From contig JAKSXM010000007.1 of NCBI GenBank assembly GCA_022575985.1, positions 37,326,501 to 37,390,500 of the forward strand: DNA of 64,000 bases, in the 5' to 3' direction. The DNA comes from Anagrus nilaparvatae. Taxonomy: Eukaryota > Arthropoda > Insecta > Hymenoptera > Mymaridae. The translations under genes were made by a program, and so were the position numbers. This document shows, piece after piece, positions 45,671 to 58,555 of this stretch. A model generated the notes under the pieces. That model made no database searches, had not been told where the DNA came from, and worked only from the letters and a program-made list of their open reading frames with translations. Within the stretch, counting starts at the first letter, position 1; each line of letters starts with the position of its first letter.

Positions 45671-46648
45671 CCCAGCAAGCAAAATGAATTCATAAATTTA
45701 AAGTTTATTCATAAAGAATTCTTTATGAACTCACAATGTAATCGTAATCTGATCATTTAATTTCGCCTGATTGAGTTCTTTTTGAGTTCAATACGAGTAA
45801 AAATTGCGTATAAAAAAATGTACCTAGTTATAGTAATATAGTTACAACGTGGTTACAACTCACACTTACACCCACACAACTAAACAGACTTTTAAAAAGA
45901 CGCCACTTTTGAGGGAGACCGTTAATATTCCATGATGAAAAACATCACGTGTTGTAAAGTGTTATATTATTATTGCATAAATAATACAATTAAGTTAATT
46001 AATTAAAAGTTCATTTATAAATCATTTATTCACTAAATATTTAAAAGTTAGTGTTATAGTGTAGTTGTAGGATATTTTTAAATAAAAATATCAAGTGACT
46101 TATTATTACTGAATATAACCTATATATTATCTGTATTGATTGTATTTTATTATTGCAACAAGTGTTAATTATTTACACAAATAAAACATTTAATTTTTTT
46201 TTTAAATTAAGTGCAAAATAACCTAGTCATAAATATATAAAAACATCGTTAATGTAAAATTTTTTAATTAAAGTTAATAAAATATATCTTATTTTAATGA
46301 ATTTAATTGATTTTTTAATATTTTTAAATAAGTTTATCTTAACACAAATACCTATATAAATTATTTTCAACCATTTTTTTTACCTAAAATTGAATAAAAT
46401 AAAATTATTTTTAAATTATTTACTTCCTAATATAACTATATTATTTAAAAAAAAATTCTGATTTCATAAAGTATTCAAAATAGATATATTTTATGAATTC
46501 AAAAATTATTCAAAAAGAACTCAATTAGGCGAAATAAAATGACTTCATTATGAATACATATCGAGTTCAATAGGCATAGAAAAAGAGTTCATTCTGAGTA
46601 CTCGTGAATTCATATTGAACACAATCTGAATTCATTTTGCTCGCTGGG
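45671..46648. mobile_element. Inverted-repeat MITE with AT duplication
   Basis: The ends are CCCAGCAAGCAAAATGAATT and near complement (GCTCGCTGGG), flanked by AT at 45669-45670 and 46649-46650. Subterminal motifs GAGTTC/GAACTC repeat in both arms. 978 bp, no ORF. Confidence 0.7.
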
Positions 46649-46650
46649 AT

Positions 46651-47535
46651 TTTTTTCAATTAATTTTTTTTTTAAAGCGCAATTTTTTCTTGTCTCAATT
46701 GAATATCAAAGCTTTAGTTGTATTTAAGTTTATAATGATTTTTATTTTCAAAGTTTTTAAAAACAAAAAATATTTATGACATTCTAATATTTCAAAATTT
46801 AAGAATTTTTTTATCGCTTGATTACCCTTTTATTGAGGAATTGCCCCCCCCCGCGTAAAGACTGCTTTGAGCAGTTTATTTTATTTCATTTATTTAATAT
46901 ATTAGTTTATTTAAAATACAATATTTGATCATTTGTAAATAAGTAATATTTTTTATATTTTATGAAAAATCATACTAAACGTAACTTCACAGCTGTAGTA
47001 CGATCCATACACGCATACTAACAAAAAACACGTGCATAAAGTTTTATGGAGATTCTTCAGGAAAGATTTAAATGTTCAAATTATAATTTTTAAGGAACTC
47101 GAAAGATTTTTAAAAAGAAAAATTCGTTATTTAAAAAAAAGTTCTACCGTAAACAGAAAACAGTTCAGAATTTACACAAAACAAAAAATTTTTATGAAAA
47201 ATTAACCCTTTTCTTATTTGAAAATAAAAGTTACGAAGCAAGGAAATTTATAGTTCTTTTTTGGCTTGCTGACTGATAAGCTAACACGTTTTATTTAAGT
47301 TACAATTGATTATATTCTTATACATCACTTGATTTTAAAAATACTTTTCCAAAATATTAACAGCTTCAATATGCCAATAAAATTCATCTTACATCAGCAG
47401 GATAACTATTGTTTGGATAATAATTAATACCTTTAACAAATGAAAAAATAAATAATATTCAAAAAGTTGTACAGGAAATTTAATAAAAAATTTTAATTTT
47501 TAGTTTTGTCATACGCTGCAAATTTCAACCTTATA
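46651..47535. other. AT-rich DNA without recognised features
   Basis: A C-run near 46843 is the only compositional oddity. Nothing coding. Confidence 0.35.
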
Positions 47536-49024
47536 CCCAATAAGCATGAAAAACTCTTGAAGAGAACTTGACGCACACTTCAAGACTTCTTTTTTTTTTT
47601 AAATCTGTTCCTTAAAAACTCTTTAGGAATACGCAAATATCGGTTCTACAAGATTGCGTGAAGAACTCTTAGAGAAATCTTTCCCGCAAAATTATTTTAA
47701 AAAAACTTTTATTAATTTATTTATTTATTTATTTTTATTTTTTATTTTTTTTTATATATAAGCACTTATATTTTTATTAATAACTTGTTTTTGTTTTTTT
47801 TTGATTTAATAAATCTGATTAAATCAAAAAAACCGAAGAAAAATTTTGACTCCGACTGGGATTGAACCGAGGTCCGTGACTTCCATAGGCAGCGACATTA
47901 GTCATTGTGCTAACACGACACACACACGAAAAAAAATTTAAGTACGATATGTTACAGATAATAATTTTCGAAATTATATGCAGAGTAAATTATGCATATC
48001 CAGTAAAATGCATATTTGAAAATAACAATTAATAATATAATAAATACTTTTCAGGAAATTCCATTTCTTTATTATAATAAGAACGAATAATTATATAAAC
48101 AAAAATGCGGCGCTGAAAGACTTGTTTTCAATACTGATAAACTTAATAACATTCTATTAACTGATGTAAAATAAGTTGACTCAGCTCCGCGTGGAGCTGA
48201 CCATAAGGTTAAAGAAAACTTTTATTTTTTACTCTAATATATTTTCCGATTTTCCAAAGAGGTGGAACAAAAGCATGAAAAAAGGAATTTTATACATAAC
48301 AGACGGTTTTAGAGGTTGAGAAACACATTTTTATAAATGAAATTTTTTATTTTTTCACCCCAGCATATTTTCCAATTTTCCAAGATAGATAGCGGACCAA
48401 AGAATTTTTAAAATAAATTTTTAATTTTACAAGGGGGTTCTTTTAGAGCAAGAAAAATGAAATTTCGGTGGAAAATATTTATTATTCAACCCAAAATATT
48501 TCCCGATTTTCCAAGATGGCGGACAGGAAAGTTAATAATTCATTTTTTAAGATTTTCGGTTCAACATCTTAGAAAAATATTTTGGGTTAAAAAATAAATA
48601 TTCTCCACGGAAAATTCATTTTTCTTGTCCTAAAATACCCCCTTGAAAAGCTAAAAGTTCAGTTTTTCATGTTTTTCGTTCCGCCATCTTGGGAAATTGG
48701 AAAATATTTGGTGTTGAAAAATAAATATTTTCCACCGCAAATTCATTTTTATTACCCTAAAAAACCCCCTTGTAAAGTTAAAAGTTTATTTTAAAAATTT
48801 TTTCGGTCTGCTATTTTGGAAAATCGGAAAATATTTTGAGTCGAAAGACAAATTTTTTCTTCCGGAAATTCGTTTTTCTTGCCTTAAAAACCCCTTGTAT
48901 AGCTAAAAGTTAATTTTTTGTTTAATTATCAGCTCGATCCTGAAGAGTTCTTCACGTTCACTTGAAGAACCGACATTCACGCACTCTTCAAGAACACTTT
49001 AACTTCGAAAAGGTGCTTATTGGG
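47536..49024. mobile_element. TA-flanked element with GAACTCTTGAAG arms
   Basis: The ends are CCCAATAAGCA and complement, flanked by TA at 47534-47535 and 49025-49026. Subterminal AACTCTTGAAGAGAACTT-type sequences appear in both ends. The interior holds a decayed copy of the tRNA-bearing TA transposon (about 47830-48120) and, at 48240-48900, inverted copies of TTTTCCAAGATGGCGGA. No ORF. Confidence 0.65.
47848..47922 (-). other. tRNA-like sequence, third copy
   Basis: Minus strand: A-box-like TTAGCACAATGA and B-box-like CGGTTCAATCCC. Flanks match 1960-2200, followed by CTTCGGTTTTTTTGA. Confidence 0.5.
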
Positions 49025-49297
49025 TAGTATTTAGCATTAAAAAGTTCTGCTGCTCATTCTCGCTATGAACGATATTTATTTTATTTTTTTTTTTTGTCGC
49101 CGACAAATTTCAGACCCAATGAGATTTTAACTCTAACATCTAGTTTTGAAGATTTGATTGATTATTATGTTAACCTACGTTAATAGCTTGTAACATTTTC
49201 ATCGAAATATTAAAAACTATTGAAATAAATTTCTATTATTCCAATATTCCCAACCAGATCATTACATAGTCAAATTTTAGATTATTCAAGGTTTTAA

Positions 49298-49511
49298 GAG
49301 GATGGAATCGCCGGTAATAAAATCAAACAAACATAACCTAAAAAAAACAGCATCTCACGACAAGCTTTATAATTAATAAAAAGTCTTGGAGTTATTAATT
49401 TTATTAGGGAGGTACTCTAATAAAAATTAATAAGTCCAACATTTTTATGAATCAAACAAGTTAAAAAAAAAATTTTTTTAAGTTATGTCTGTTACCGACG
49501 ATTCCATCCTC
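49298..49511. mobile_element. Small TTAA-bounded MITE
   Basis: The inverted ends are GAGGATGGAATCGCCGGTAA and near complement, with TTAA at 49294-49297 and 49512-49515. Could be piggyBac-like, though ends lack CCC, or TTAA may be part of the inverted repeat. Confidence 0.55.
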
Positions 49512-49515
49512 TTAA

Positions 49516-51540
49516 GTAAATTATTTTTAAACACAATTATAAGCTAAATTATTTGCAGAGAAATGAAAAATTAACGTTTTTTTAAATAAATTGTACGTAT
49601 TGGTTTCGGGTAAATAAATAAAAAATACTTTTTGCAAACTCTTATAATGAATTCTGATGAAAATAAAGTGCTTAAAATAAAAACTTAAAAAAATTGTGAA
49701 AAAATTATGGTAAAATTTGTAATCAAAACATAATCTTTTTAAGTTTTTAACAAAAAAGCTAAAAAATTTGCTATTTTAATATGATATTGAAATGGCGATT
49801 TTATTTCTTGATTTAAAATAAATCAATATTATTATTAAATTTGTAAAAAATATATTTATTATTAAAAATAAGTCGAAATAAACAATGAAAATTGATATAT
49901 AAGTTTTAAGTATCCATAGTTTTTCTTAGCTTTTTTGAAAAAGTTTGTTTATTCAAGTTTCGTTTTCTTATTTCTTACCTCTGTAAGACACAGACACTAG
50001 CAAGGAAAATTCAATCCTTAAATGCTGCTCAATATTACAACAATCAATTAGTAGGCGGTTAAATGACAAAAATAAGAATCTATTAAATCATCGATTAATT
50101 CTTTACCAGCGTATTAAAAACAATATGTCTGACACCAGATGTATCCTATTATGAACCAAAAAATTAATATTTATTTTTCAATAAAATACCTAATTATTGC
50201 TCGCTAATCAAAAATAACTACGCCATTAATTAATGTGTAATTACACGTGTAATTACACGTTTTCTAAAAAATTAGAACTGTAAAAATCATTTAATTATAA
50301 ATGTTGAAGATTGTATAAGAAATCTCAATGTTTTGCGACAAACTTTTGAAAGGTAGACCTTTGATTCGAATTAGAGTTAATAAGAATTTAACTATGACTG
50401 ATTGCATGCAATAAACGCATATCTATAAATTAGGAATAAATATTACTATTATTTATCTTAAAAAATCATAATTGGAATTTAAATATGCACCTTTTTAATT
50501 TTTAAGCTATGTTTAAATGGTATAATATTTTTTCTAAGGGGTCGTTCATAAATTACGTAAGACAATTTAGGGAACGGGGGGGTCAAGCAATTTCTTACGA
50601 TTTCTTACGATGGGGGAAGGCATGGATATTTTTGAATCTTACATAAAGTATCAGTTTAAAATTTTTTTTTCTATTATTTATAAAAATATTTTTTTCAAAA
50701 AATTTTTCTCATGTTTCAAATTTTTTTTATACATGATTCATTAAATAAGATGTTTTTACAGGAAATAATGAAATCATATTTATATATACACCAATTTGAT
50801 ACCTTATGAAATATTATACATAATTATAAAAATTAAAAAAAAAAATAGATAAAAGATTTATTAGTTTTGGGACTGAATTTAATAATTGAATAATATTTAA
50901 AAAAAGAAAGTATATACACCGACTTAAAGTCAGGTGGGGGAGGATATAAATCACTGATTTGTTGTGAAAGCAAATTAATAATATATTACAGCAGCAAAAT
51001 TTTTAACTTGTTGTATAAGTTTGATTTGATAGTAATTTGACAAAGTAGGGGTGTGAAGCAGTAAAAAATTATTATTATAAAGCAAAGTAAAAAATAATTA
51101 AGCCACCCACCTTGCCAGATTTATATATGTACAAGCATGTACATTTTTACAAATATCATCCATACCCCCCTCCTCTCAATCTACAAAATTTCTACTATTG
51201 CAGATTAAGGAAGAGAGATAGAAATGACACTCACACAATATTTGAAGCACTTTGCAACATTACGAAATTCAACAATATACAATGATTTTAAGCAGTTAAC
51301 ATTTAACATTATAAAATTTAATAAAATATAATTACTTCAAGCAAAGAATTTAATTAAAAAAAAAAAAAATAAAACCGCAAGTGGGAAAAAATAAAAAATT
51401 ATAAGTTACAAAAAAGTTACATTAAGTTAACTAACTAGATTTAGAATTAGCAAAAAAATGAATTTAAATATTATAATAAATATTACAGTTTCAAAAGCTT
51501 AATAATTTAATGTTAACAAGACAAAAAATTAACATATTAG
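49516..51540. other. AT-rich DNA; lone TIR-like end at about 50538
   Basis: GGGGTCGTTCATAAATTACG at 50538 followed by a G-run resembles the end of common insect TA-MITEs, but no partner end is seen. ACACGTGTAATTACACG at about 50236-50260 is a small palindrome. Otherwise nothing. Confidence 0.35.
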
Positions 51541-51552
51541 GAAGACCTAAAT

Positions 51553-51727
51553 GTCACAACTGAGGTGCAGTACAATCTGTAGGTTCATGGTTGACAGCTT
51601 CAATATTTTGAGCAGTATTGATCGAACAGAAAAAGTATCTCTGAATTGCATTAAGGCCACAGATTCCATGCCAGCTAGAGCAGTAGATTCACACAGTTTC
51701 ATCCAAATTTTGGAAGAATGCACCTAT
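51553..51727 (-). CDS. Coding-like island, possible exon
   Basis: About 57 open codons on the minus strand follow an acceptor-like ACATAG. They contain SSKIWMKLCESTALAGMESV and LLKILKLSTMNLQIVLHL, with balanced codon composition and clearly higher GC than the flanks. It ends in TAG just before GTCTTC. Not recognised; may be an exon, a decayed gene or a conserved non-coding element. Confidence 0.25.
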
Positions 51728-52074
51728 GTAACGTCAAAATTAATTAGCAAATTTGAAATAATTTAGTAAATAATAAATTATTAATTTTGACTAATTTGCA
51801 AAGAAGTTCAATTTTTTAAAATTTGCAATTTTAAGTTAAGTTAATTAAAAAAAAATTGAAATTAATTATAAAGATTTTAACATTAATAACATATTTGAGT
51901 TTAATCTAAAAGCAAGTAATTTTATTGATTCATTGTATTCATACATACACTTATGAGCAGCTCCCTATTTTGATTTGAATGATAATAGCAAAAAAAAATT
52001 AATGACAATATAAGTCAAAAGTTAAGATTAACTTTTGACAATATAAGACAAAAATTAAGCTATTAATAATTTTA

Positions 52075-53085
52075 CATTAATTGATTAGTTAAATTCAAAT
52101 TTAAGAAAAAAAGAGAGAATTTTTTTTTTTTTAATAAATAAATAACATAAATTGACTACAATAACAGAAACATTAATTCTTGTAAATTATGTGTATATTT
52201 ACAAGTTATTTTTATTTAAAAAAATAAAAAATTTGAAAAGAGAAAATTTTACTGATAAAAAATAAATGTATACATGAATAACTTATCTTTTCATTATTTT
52301 CTTGTGTATTTCGTTACCATGGAGATGATCATGTATACTTTTGTCTTTGTTCTGCTGCTCAATTTCATGCGCCGCAAGTTCGCGCTGATTCTCCCCTTTA
52401 TGAAATTTAATGCTGATGAAGAAGGACTGCGCGCGCCGAGCCGCTCCAGCATATGCCAATGAACCCGTTGTCGGTCGGTTGCCAAGTCCCTCGTGTTCTT
52501 GTATAACGAACTGCGTGCGCCGTTGTATGAAAATGGCCGTTCTTCTTTTCAGTATACAAAATTTTGATTGGTAGTTGTAAAACGCGCCAATTTTTTACTT
52601 GTATGACGTCACTTCAGCAAATTTCTTGCAAATTATTTCTTGTTGGAGTACTGCCCATTTGCCTCCATTTTTGATGCATCTTTTCAATTTTAATAAAAAA
52701 TTTTGTTCACAGTTTAGCATATTAATCTGTGATTTGCCAATTAAAATTTTGTTTAACACTTATTTACGTAAAGTCTTTGTCCGCAGTTAGTTTAAACAGG
52801 AGTTTTTTTTTTTTTTTTTTTAACTCCGACACGATGTTTGCTCCAAAAAAATTCAACACCCGTTTTTTATTTTTCAATAATTTTACACTAATTGATCAGT
52901 TAAATTCAGATTTAAGAAAAAAAAGAGAGAATTTTTTTCTCTTTTCAAATTTTTTATTTTTTTAAATAAAAATAACTTGTAAATATACACATAATTTACA
53001 AGAATTAATGTTTCTGTTATTGTAGTCAATTTATGTTATTTATTTATTAAAAAAAAAAAAATTCTCTCTTTTTTAATTTTCAATT
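52075..53085. repeat. Foldback-like unit with GC-rich loop
   Basis: 52075-52125 recurs directly at 52885-52930. 52110-52240 recurs inverted at 52930-53080 (TTACAAGAATTAATGTTTCT and complement). The loop contains GC-rich 52360-52520 (CGCGCGCCGAGCCGCTCC) and TGACGTCA at about 52604, a CRE-type palindrome. No convincing gene. Confidence 0.55.
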
Positions 53086-53584
53086 CACTGATTTTTTAGT
53101 TGTTCACAATTTTTCTACAAGGCACATACACACATTGTTGATAAAAAGCCGTTGATTCGCACACTCTTCCATTTAATAAATCAAATGTTTTAACACAATT
53201 TGTTGTATTACACAGCGTGCACGTGCTCCTTTTTTTTAATATAATAATTGTTCGATGATGTTATTTTTAAATAACTGCAAATGTTATTTTTGTAGCTTTT
53301 CACTTAATTTTTTGCACAGGTTCTATAGTCCAGGGATGCCAAATGAATAAAAGGATAGAAGGATTGAATAATTTGGAGACTAATATAATATGATAATTAT
53401 ATACTTTATTAATAGTAGATGCTTATTAGTCGGCATCTGTGCGGACGCTGCGGACCGTATATATACTTATAAAGGAGAGAGCGCTCTACATACACACGCA
53501 CACTATATACATATATACAAATATTTACACAACAATAAATTTTTTTTTTAATTTTTTGTAATTTTTTTTAAATTTTAAACAAAA

Positions 53585-54127
53585 ATGGGAAATAAGAGAA
53601 ATATAACTCAATTTGCTGGTGAAAATTATCTCGTCTGGAAAAACCGAGAACGATCCGTGCTGATAGATGAAGGAGTTATAACAGTTATTGATGAAGAAGT
53701 TCCAGCTAACCCAACTACAAACTGGGTTACTAAAAATAATAAAGCGCGAGGTATAATCATGAAATACCTAGCTGATTCTCATATTAACTATGCTTTAAAT
53801 GAGGGCGCTGCTTCAAAAGATATATTTAAAAATCTAGATAATACATACGGTAAAAGGAGTTTGCCCTATCAGTGGACAATAGAAAGAAAAATTAATAGCT
53901 TGAAATTGGATTCAAGTACAACATCGCTGCTTGTGCATTTTCAAAAATTTAATGAATTAATTACCACTTTAGCTACTGCAAAAGGAGAACAAGTTAAAGA
54001 AGGCGATTGGAAAGATGTTGCAGAGCTTGCCAAACGAATACAAACAAGTGGTAACGTCAATGGAAACAATGAACGAGAGTCAAGAGATAACCTTCGCATT
54101 TGTCAGAAACAGACTCCTAGACCATGA
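53585..54127 (+). pseudogene. Copia gag, N-terminal part
   Basis: ATG at 53585 opens ITQFAGENYLVWKNRERSVL, the usual copia gag beginning, followed by the UBN2-like region (KNLDNTYGKRS). A one-base indel near 54012 shifts the proper continuation into the next frame at 54015. The last 38 codons of this frame are therefore spurious. Confidence 0.75.
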
Positions 54128-55097
54128 AACAAAGCTAAAGGAGATGAATAATGATACCAGTACCAAAGCACTGATATCCAGCGTAGCTGAAAACGTGACT
54201 CATAGCAAAAATCGGAACTTCGGAAATAGACAAAGAGGAAGGCATTTTGGGAACCGAAGAAATTTTAGAGGTGCTAATTTCAAGAGAGGAAATAGACCGC
54301 TTGAATGCCACCAATGTGGTCGTAAAGGCTATATTAAAAAGGATTGTTTTTATTACAAAAAATTCTTAGAATTTAGAAGAAATGGATCACAGAATACAAG
54401 AGCAAATATTGCTCAACAGGCAGAAGCAAATGATGCAGTGCAGATACAGACTCAACCATTTGCTTTTATGGCTGGTCAAAGTGGATTTAGTGTAAATTTA
54501 AATAGTGATCTAAATAATTTTGTTGCAGACTCAGGTGCATCACACCATATGATAAATACTGATAAATATTTTGAAAATGCCAAGATTTTGAATCCACCAA
54601 TATCGATTGAAGTGGCTAAACGAGATGAATATATAAAGGCTACCAAAATAGGAGATATTAGAGTAGTCAGTAACTTGGGAGTAACCTTGTTGCTTGCGAA
54701 TGTACTTTACAGTCCAGAGCTACCAGAAAATTTGCTATCGGTAAAGAAAATGGATCAAAATGGCATAGAAGTCACTTTTAAGGATAGTATGGTTCTCATC
54801 AAAAGAGGGGAGCAGGTATTCATGTCAGGTAAAATTATTTACGCATTACCAAAAGTAAAATTTGAATATGTCAAAAACGTAGTTGCAAATTTTGCAAAAC
54901 ATAATAAAATAAATTATGATTTAATGCATAAACGTTTAGGACATATGAGTGATAATAAATTTAATGAATTAAAAAATAAAGAAATGGTCGATTATATTAA
55001 ATTAATTAAAAACGTAAAACCTAATAATAAATTATGTGAATCATGCATAAAAGGAAAACATTGTAGATTAAAGTTTAATAAAAGCAAAAATAAATAG
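54015..55097 (+). pseudogene. Copia gag C-terminus, protease and pre-integrase domain
   Basis: It begins with LQSLPNEYKQVVTSMETMNE (gag). The zinc knuckle CHQCGRKGYIKKDC has Tyr where the CCHC ligand His is expected. The protease core VADSGASHHM is intact. MHKRLGHMSDNKF and LCESCIKGKH give the HHCC pre-integrase zinc site. A TAG at 55095-55097 stops the frame just before the integrase core. Confidence 0.8.
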
Positions 55098-56016
55098 CAT
55101 ATAAAACGACCATTATTTATTATTCATTCAGATGTAGGTGGGCCGATTACTCCTTCTGGAATTGGAAATAAAAATTATTATGTTGTTTTTATGGATGAAT
55201 TTACACATTATCACGTAACTTACTTAATGTCTAAAAAGTCCGAAGTATTAACAGCTTTTAAAGACTTTGTTGAAAAAAGTCACGCAAAATTTAATTTAAA
55301 CATAGCTTATTTATATATCGATAACGGACGTGAATATTTATCAAATGAGATGAAAGCTTATTGTGTACAAAAAGGCATAACCTTGCATTTAACTGTTCCT
55401 TATACTCCTCAATTAAATGGGGTTGCTGAAAGATTAAATAGGTCTATTACAGAAAAGGCTCGTACAATTTTAATTGATGCACAATTAAGTACTGTTTTTT
55501 GGGGTGAAGTTGTTCTAACTGCTACATATTTAATAAATTTAACACCTTGTAGAAGCCTAAAAGATCATAAAAAGCCTTTTGAGCTATGGCATGGTAAGAA
55601 ACCAACTCTAGAATATCTTAAAGTTTTTGGGTCGACAGTTTTTTTTTTTACGCACTTAACAATAATAAAGGGGGTAAATTTGACAGTAATTCATGGACAG
55701 GGATTCTAGTTGGTTATGTGCCAAATGGCTACAAGGTGTGGCACCCAGATAGGGAAGAATTTATAAATGTAAAACATGCAATTTTTGATGAAATAACATT
55801 TTTAAATACGAGACCTAAAATAAGTTTTGAAAGTATTGATAGTGAAAATACATATCAAAATCTTTTAAGGTCAGCACGCGAAATACCTGATAATGATAAA
55901 TCAGATGATGTAATAAATAAAGTACCTGATAATGATAAATCAGATGATGTAATAAATAAAGTACCTGATAATAATAAATCAGATGATGTAATGAATAATG
56001 TACCTGATAATAATAA
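55098..56016 (+). pseudogene. Copia integrase core and linker
   Basis: The DDE triad is all visible: HSDVGGPI near 55126, YIDNGREYL and NGVAERLNRSI. A frameshift in the T-run at about 55640-55665 shifts the C-terminal part (LVGYVPNGYKVWHPDREEFI) to another frame, open from 55718. The linker has four tandem 13-codon-type repeats around VPDNDKSDDVIN (55885-56016), ending at the LINE insertion. Confidence 0.75.
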
Positions 56017-56358
56017 TAGAATAGAATAGAATAGCAGTTTATTTGTCTAGAAACAAAATTGTGAATATACATATGAGATATAGCAGTCTTTTACATAGTA
56101 TTTTAAGTAAATATATAAAATTCAAAATATTATCACACAATCATACAAAGTTATAACAAGTAAATAGATTTCAACAAAATATAATTTTTTAACAAAGTTA
56201 AAGTCTAGTATATACATTAATTTACATTTTTAGAGAAAGCACATAAATTAGCATGTTTCTGATATTTTTGGTGTAGTGCATGTTATGGATTACTCTGGAT
56301 CAAGTGAGAGTAGATGTTTGCGTAGAGCCACTTTAAAGGAGTTTAAGCTAGGCAAGAT
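56017..56358 (-). mobile_element. 5'-truncated LINE nested in copia
   Basis: On the minus strand it ends with a (CTATT)n tail (56017-56034 as AATAG repeats) and starts with the end of a LINE ORF2 reading NSFKVALRKHLLSLDPE then stop. GATAATAATAA-like sequence on both sides suggests the target duplication. The first 27 or so codons of the downstream plus-strand open frame come from this insert and are not copia. Confidence 0.7.
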
Positions 56359-58216
56359 AATTAATAATAATAAATCAGATGAAATAAGAAATAGAAAGAG
56401 AAATAAAAATGATTGTAATGAAATTAGAAATAAGCAAATTCCCTATAAAAGGGCTAGAATTAATAATAAATCTGTATTAGAAACAGATAAAGAAGTAAAC
56501 AATAAGGAATCTCATAATGCTAAAAATAAAGTAATAGAAAATAAAAGTTTAAGAAGGAGTGATAGAATAAAAAATGTTGGGCCCACAGATTATAATGAAA
56601 ATAATACAATACTAGACCATGTTTTGTATAAGGCACAAATAGTTGCCAGTGATATTCCAAATTCTTTTCAGGAAATTCAATCTAGAAGTGTTAAGCCGGA
56701 ATGGGACGTTGCTGTCAATGATGAATTAAAAGCCCATCGCAAAAATAAAACATGGACACTTGTACCAAGACCAATAAATAAAAATATATTAGATTCTAAA
56801 TGGGTATTAACTATAAAAACAGATGAGTTTGGAAATCTCGTAAGGCGTAAAGCCAGATTAGTAATTCGTGGTTTTAATCAGGAATATTTAATAGACTATA
56901 ACGAAACTTTTTCTCCCGTGGCAAGAATTGCAAGTCTTAGACTATTATTAGCTTTCGCAAATCAATTTAATTTGTTGATACATCATATGGATGTAAAAAC
57001 TGCATTTTTGAACGGAGTCCTGAAGGAAGACGCCTATATTAATATTCCGGAAGAAATGACAGAAATAAAAATTAAAAATGACAGAAATAAAAATTTAGTA
57101 TGTAAATTAAATAAAGCGATATATGGATTAAAACAAGCAGCACGATGCTGGTTTGTAGTTTTTGATAAAACGTTAAAAGAAAAGGGATTTCAAAACTCAT
57201 CTACTGAAACGTGTAATTATATACTTGATAAAGGAAATTTATTAAAAAATATATATGTATTGTTATATGTAGATGATATACTTATAATTACAAAAGATAA
57301 TTTAGCAATGAATAGATTTAAAAATTACTTGACTCAAAAATTTAGTATGAAAGACTTAGGTGATATAAAGTTATTTTTAGGAATTAGAAGAATTAGAGAT
57401 GAAAATAAAATTAGTTTAGATCAAAGTTTATATATAAGGAATATTTTAAATAAATTTAATATGATTGATTATAGTAAAACCATGACGACACCTATGGATT
57501 GTAATGTAGATTATGTGGGCTTAAATTCAGATGAAAAACACAATGACCTATGCCAGAGTTTACTAGGCTGTTTAATGTATCTAATGGTTTATACTAGACC
57601 CGATATTAGTAACTCGGTAAATATTGTAAGTAGATATGCAAGCAAAAGTAATAAATTATTATGGGAATATTTAAAAAGAATTTTAAAGTATATTAAATGC
57701 ACAATAAATTTAAAGTTAACTTACGTAAGAAATAAGAATTTTTCGGAATTTATAACAGGTTATGTAGACTCTGACTGGGGTGGTGATTTGATCGATAGAA
57801 AAAGTACAACTGGGTATGTATTCCTAATGTTTGATAAATGTGTCATTGATTGGCGTACTAAAAAACAAGGACTGACCGGAGGGTCATCTTGTGAATCAGA
57901 ATATGTGGCATTATACGATGCTGTTATAGATGCCTTATGTATTATATGGGTGTCAAATGGTATAAAAATAGAATTAAAAAATGGTATTTTAATTTATGAA
58001 GATAACCAAGGTTGTATTGATGTTGCAAATGACAAATGCCCTCACAGAAAAAGGAAGGACATAGATATAAAGTATCATAGAGTCCAAGATGAGGTAAAAC
58101 GAAACTATGTAAGAATATCATATATTTCAACTGCAAATCAAATTGCAGATATTTTAACAAAACCTCTATCAAATGTTAAATTTTTATATTTTAGAGAAAA
58201 ACTTGGTCTTGTATGA
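56358..58216 (+). pseudogene. Copia reverse transcriptase and RNase H, long open frame
   Basis: It is open to TGA at 58216. RT starts around EWDVAVNDELKAHRKNKTW and carries HHMDVKTAFLNG (first catalytic Asp), IYGLKQAARCWF and VLLYVDDILIITKD (YVDD). RNase H has YVDSDWGGDLIDRKSTTGY, SSCESEYVAL, IYEDNQGCIDVA and ends with ADILTKPL. All catalytic residues of both domains are present, so this part decayed least. It is cut off from gag and integrase by the upstream lesions and the LINE. Confidence 0.85.
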
Positions 58217-58555
58217 AATAATATAAAATTATTGATTTTAAGAAATAAGAAAATAATAAAATTTATTAATGTATGTTTTAGAAATGGTCTGGTCGGGTTT
58301 TACCTGGGTTTCCCCGTACCTATACAACAAATGTTGGACCATGTAAGATTCCAGCAAATAAGCGCAAGAGAGAGAGAGAGAGATTTTTTAAATTAAATAT
58401 TAAGTGATTTTATTGATAATATGATATATGATGTATTAGTAAATAAATAGTTTAGTTTATTTTTTATAGATATAATTTTGTAGGGGGAGTGTTGGAAATA
58501 CAAAATAATATCTATAGTATATGTGTGAGTGTATATGTATGTATTAACCCATAAT

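Larger units (their letters stand above)
53340..58555 (+). mobile_element. Copia LTR retrotransposon, decayed, with nested LINE
   Basis: The polyprotein order gag, protease, integrase, RT, RNase H is that of copia. Downstream, GTAGGGGGAG followed by TGTTGGAAATAC at about 58492 looks like polypurine tract and 3' LTR start. The LTR is cut off after some 65 bases by the foldback repeat. A TATA-like stretch and GC patch (53430-53500) precede the first ATG, but no intact 5' LTR can be paired. Confidence 0.8.

Noticed and set aside
56276..56358. Start of the 646-codon frame as the true copia start
   Set aside because: These codons are antisense to a LINE 3' end inserted into the element.
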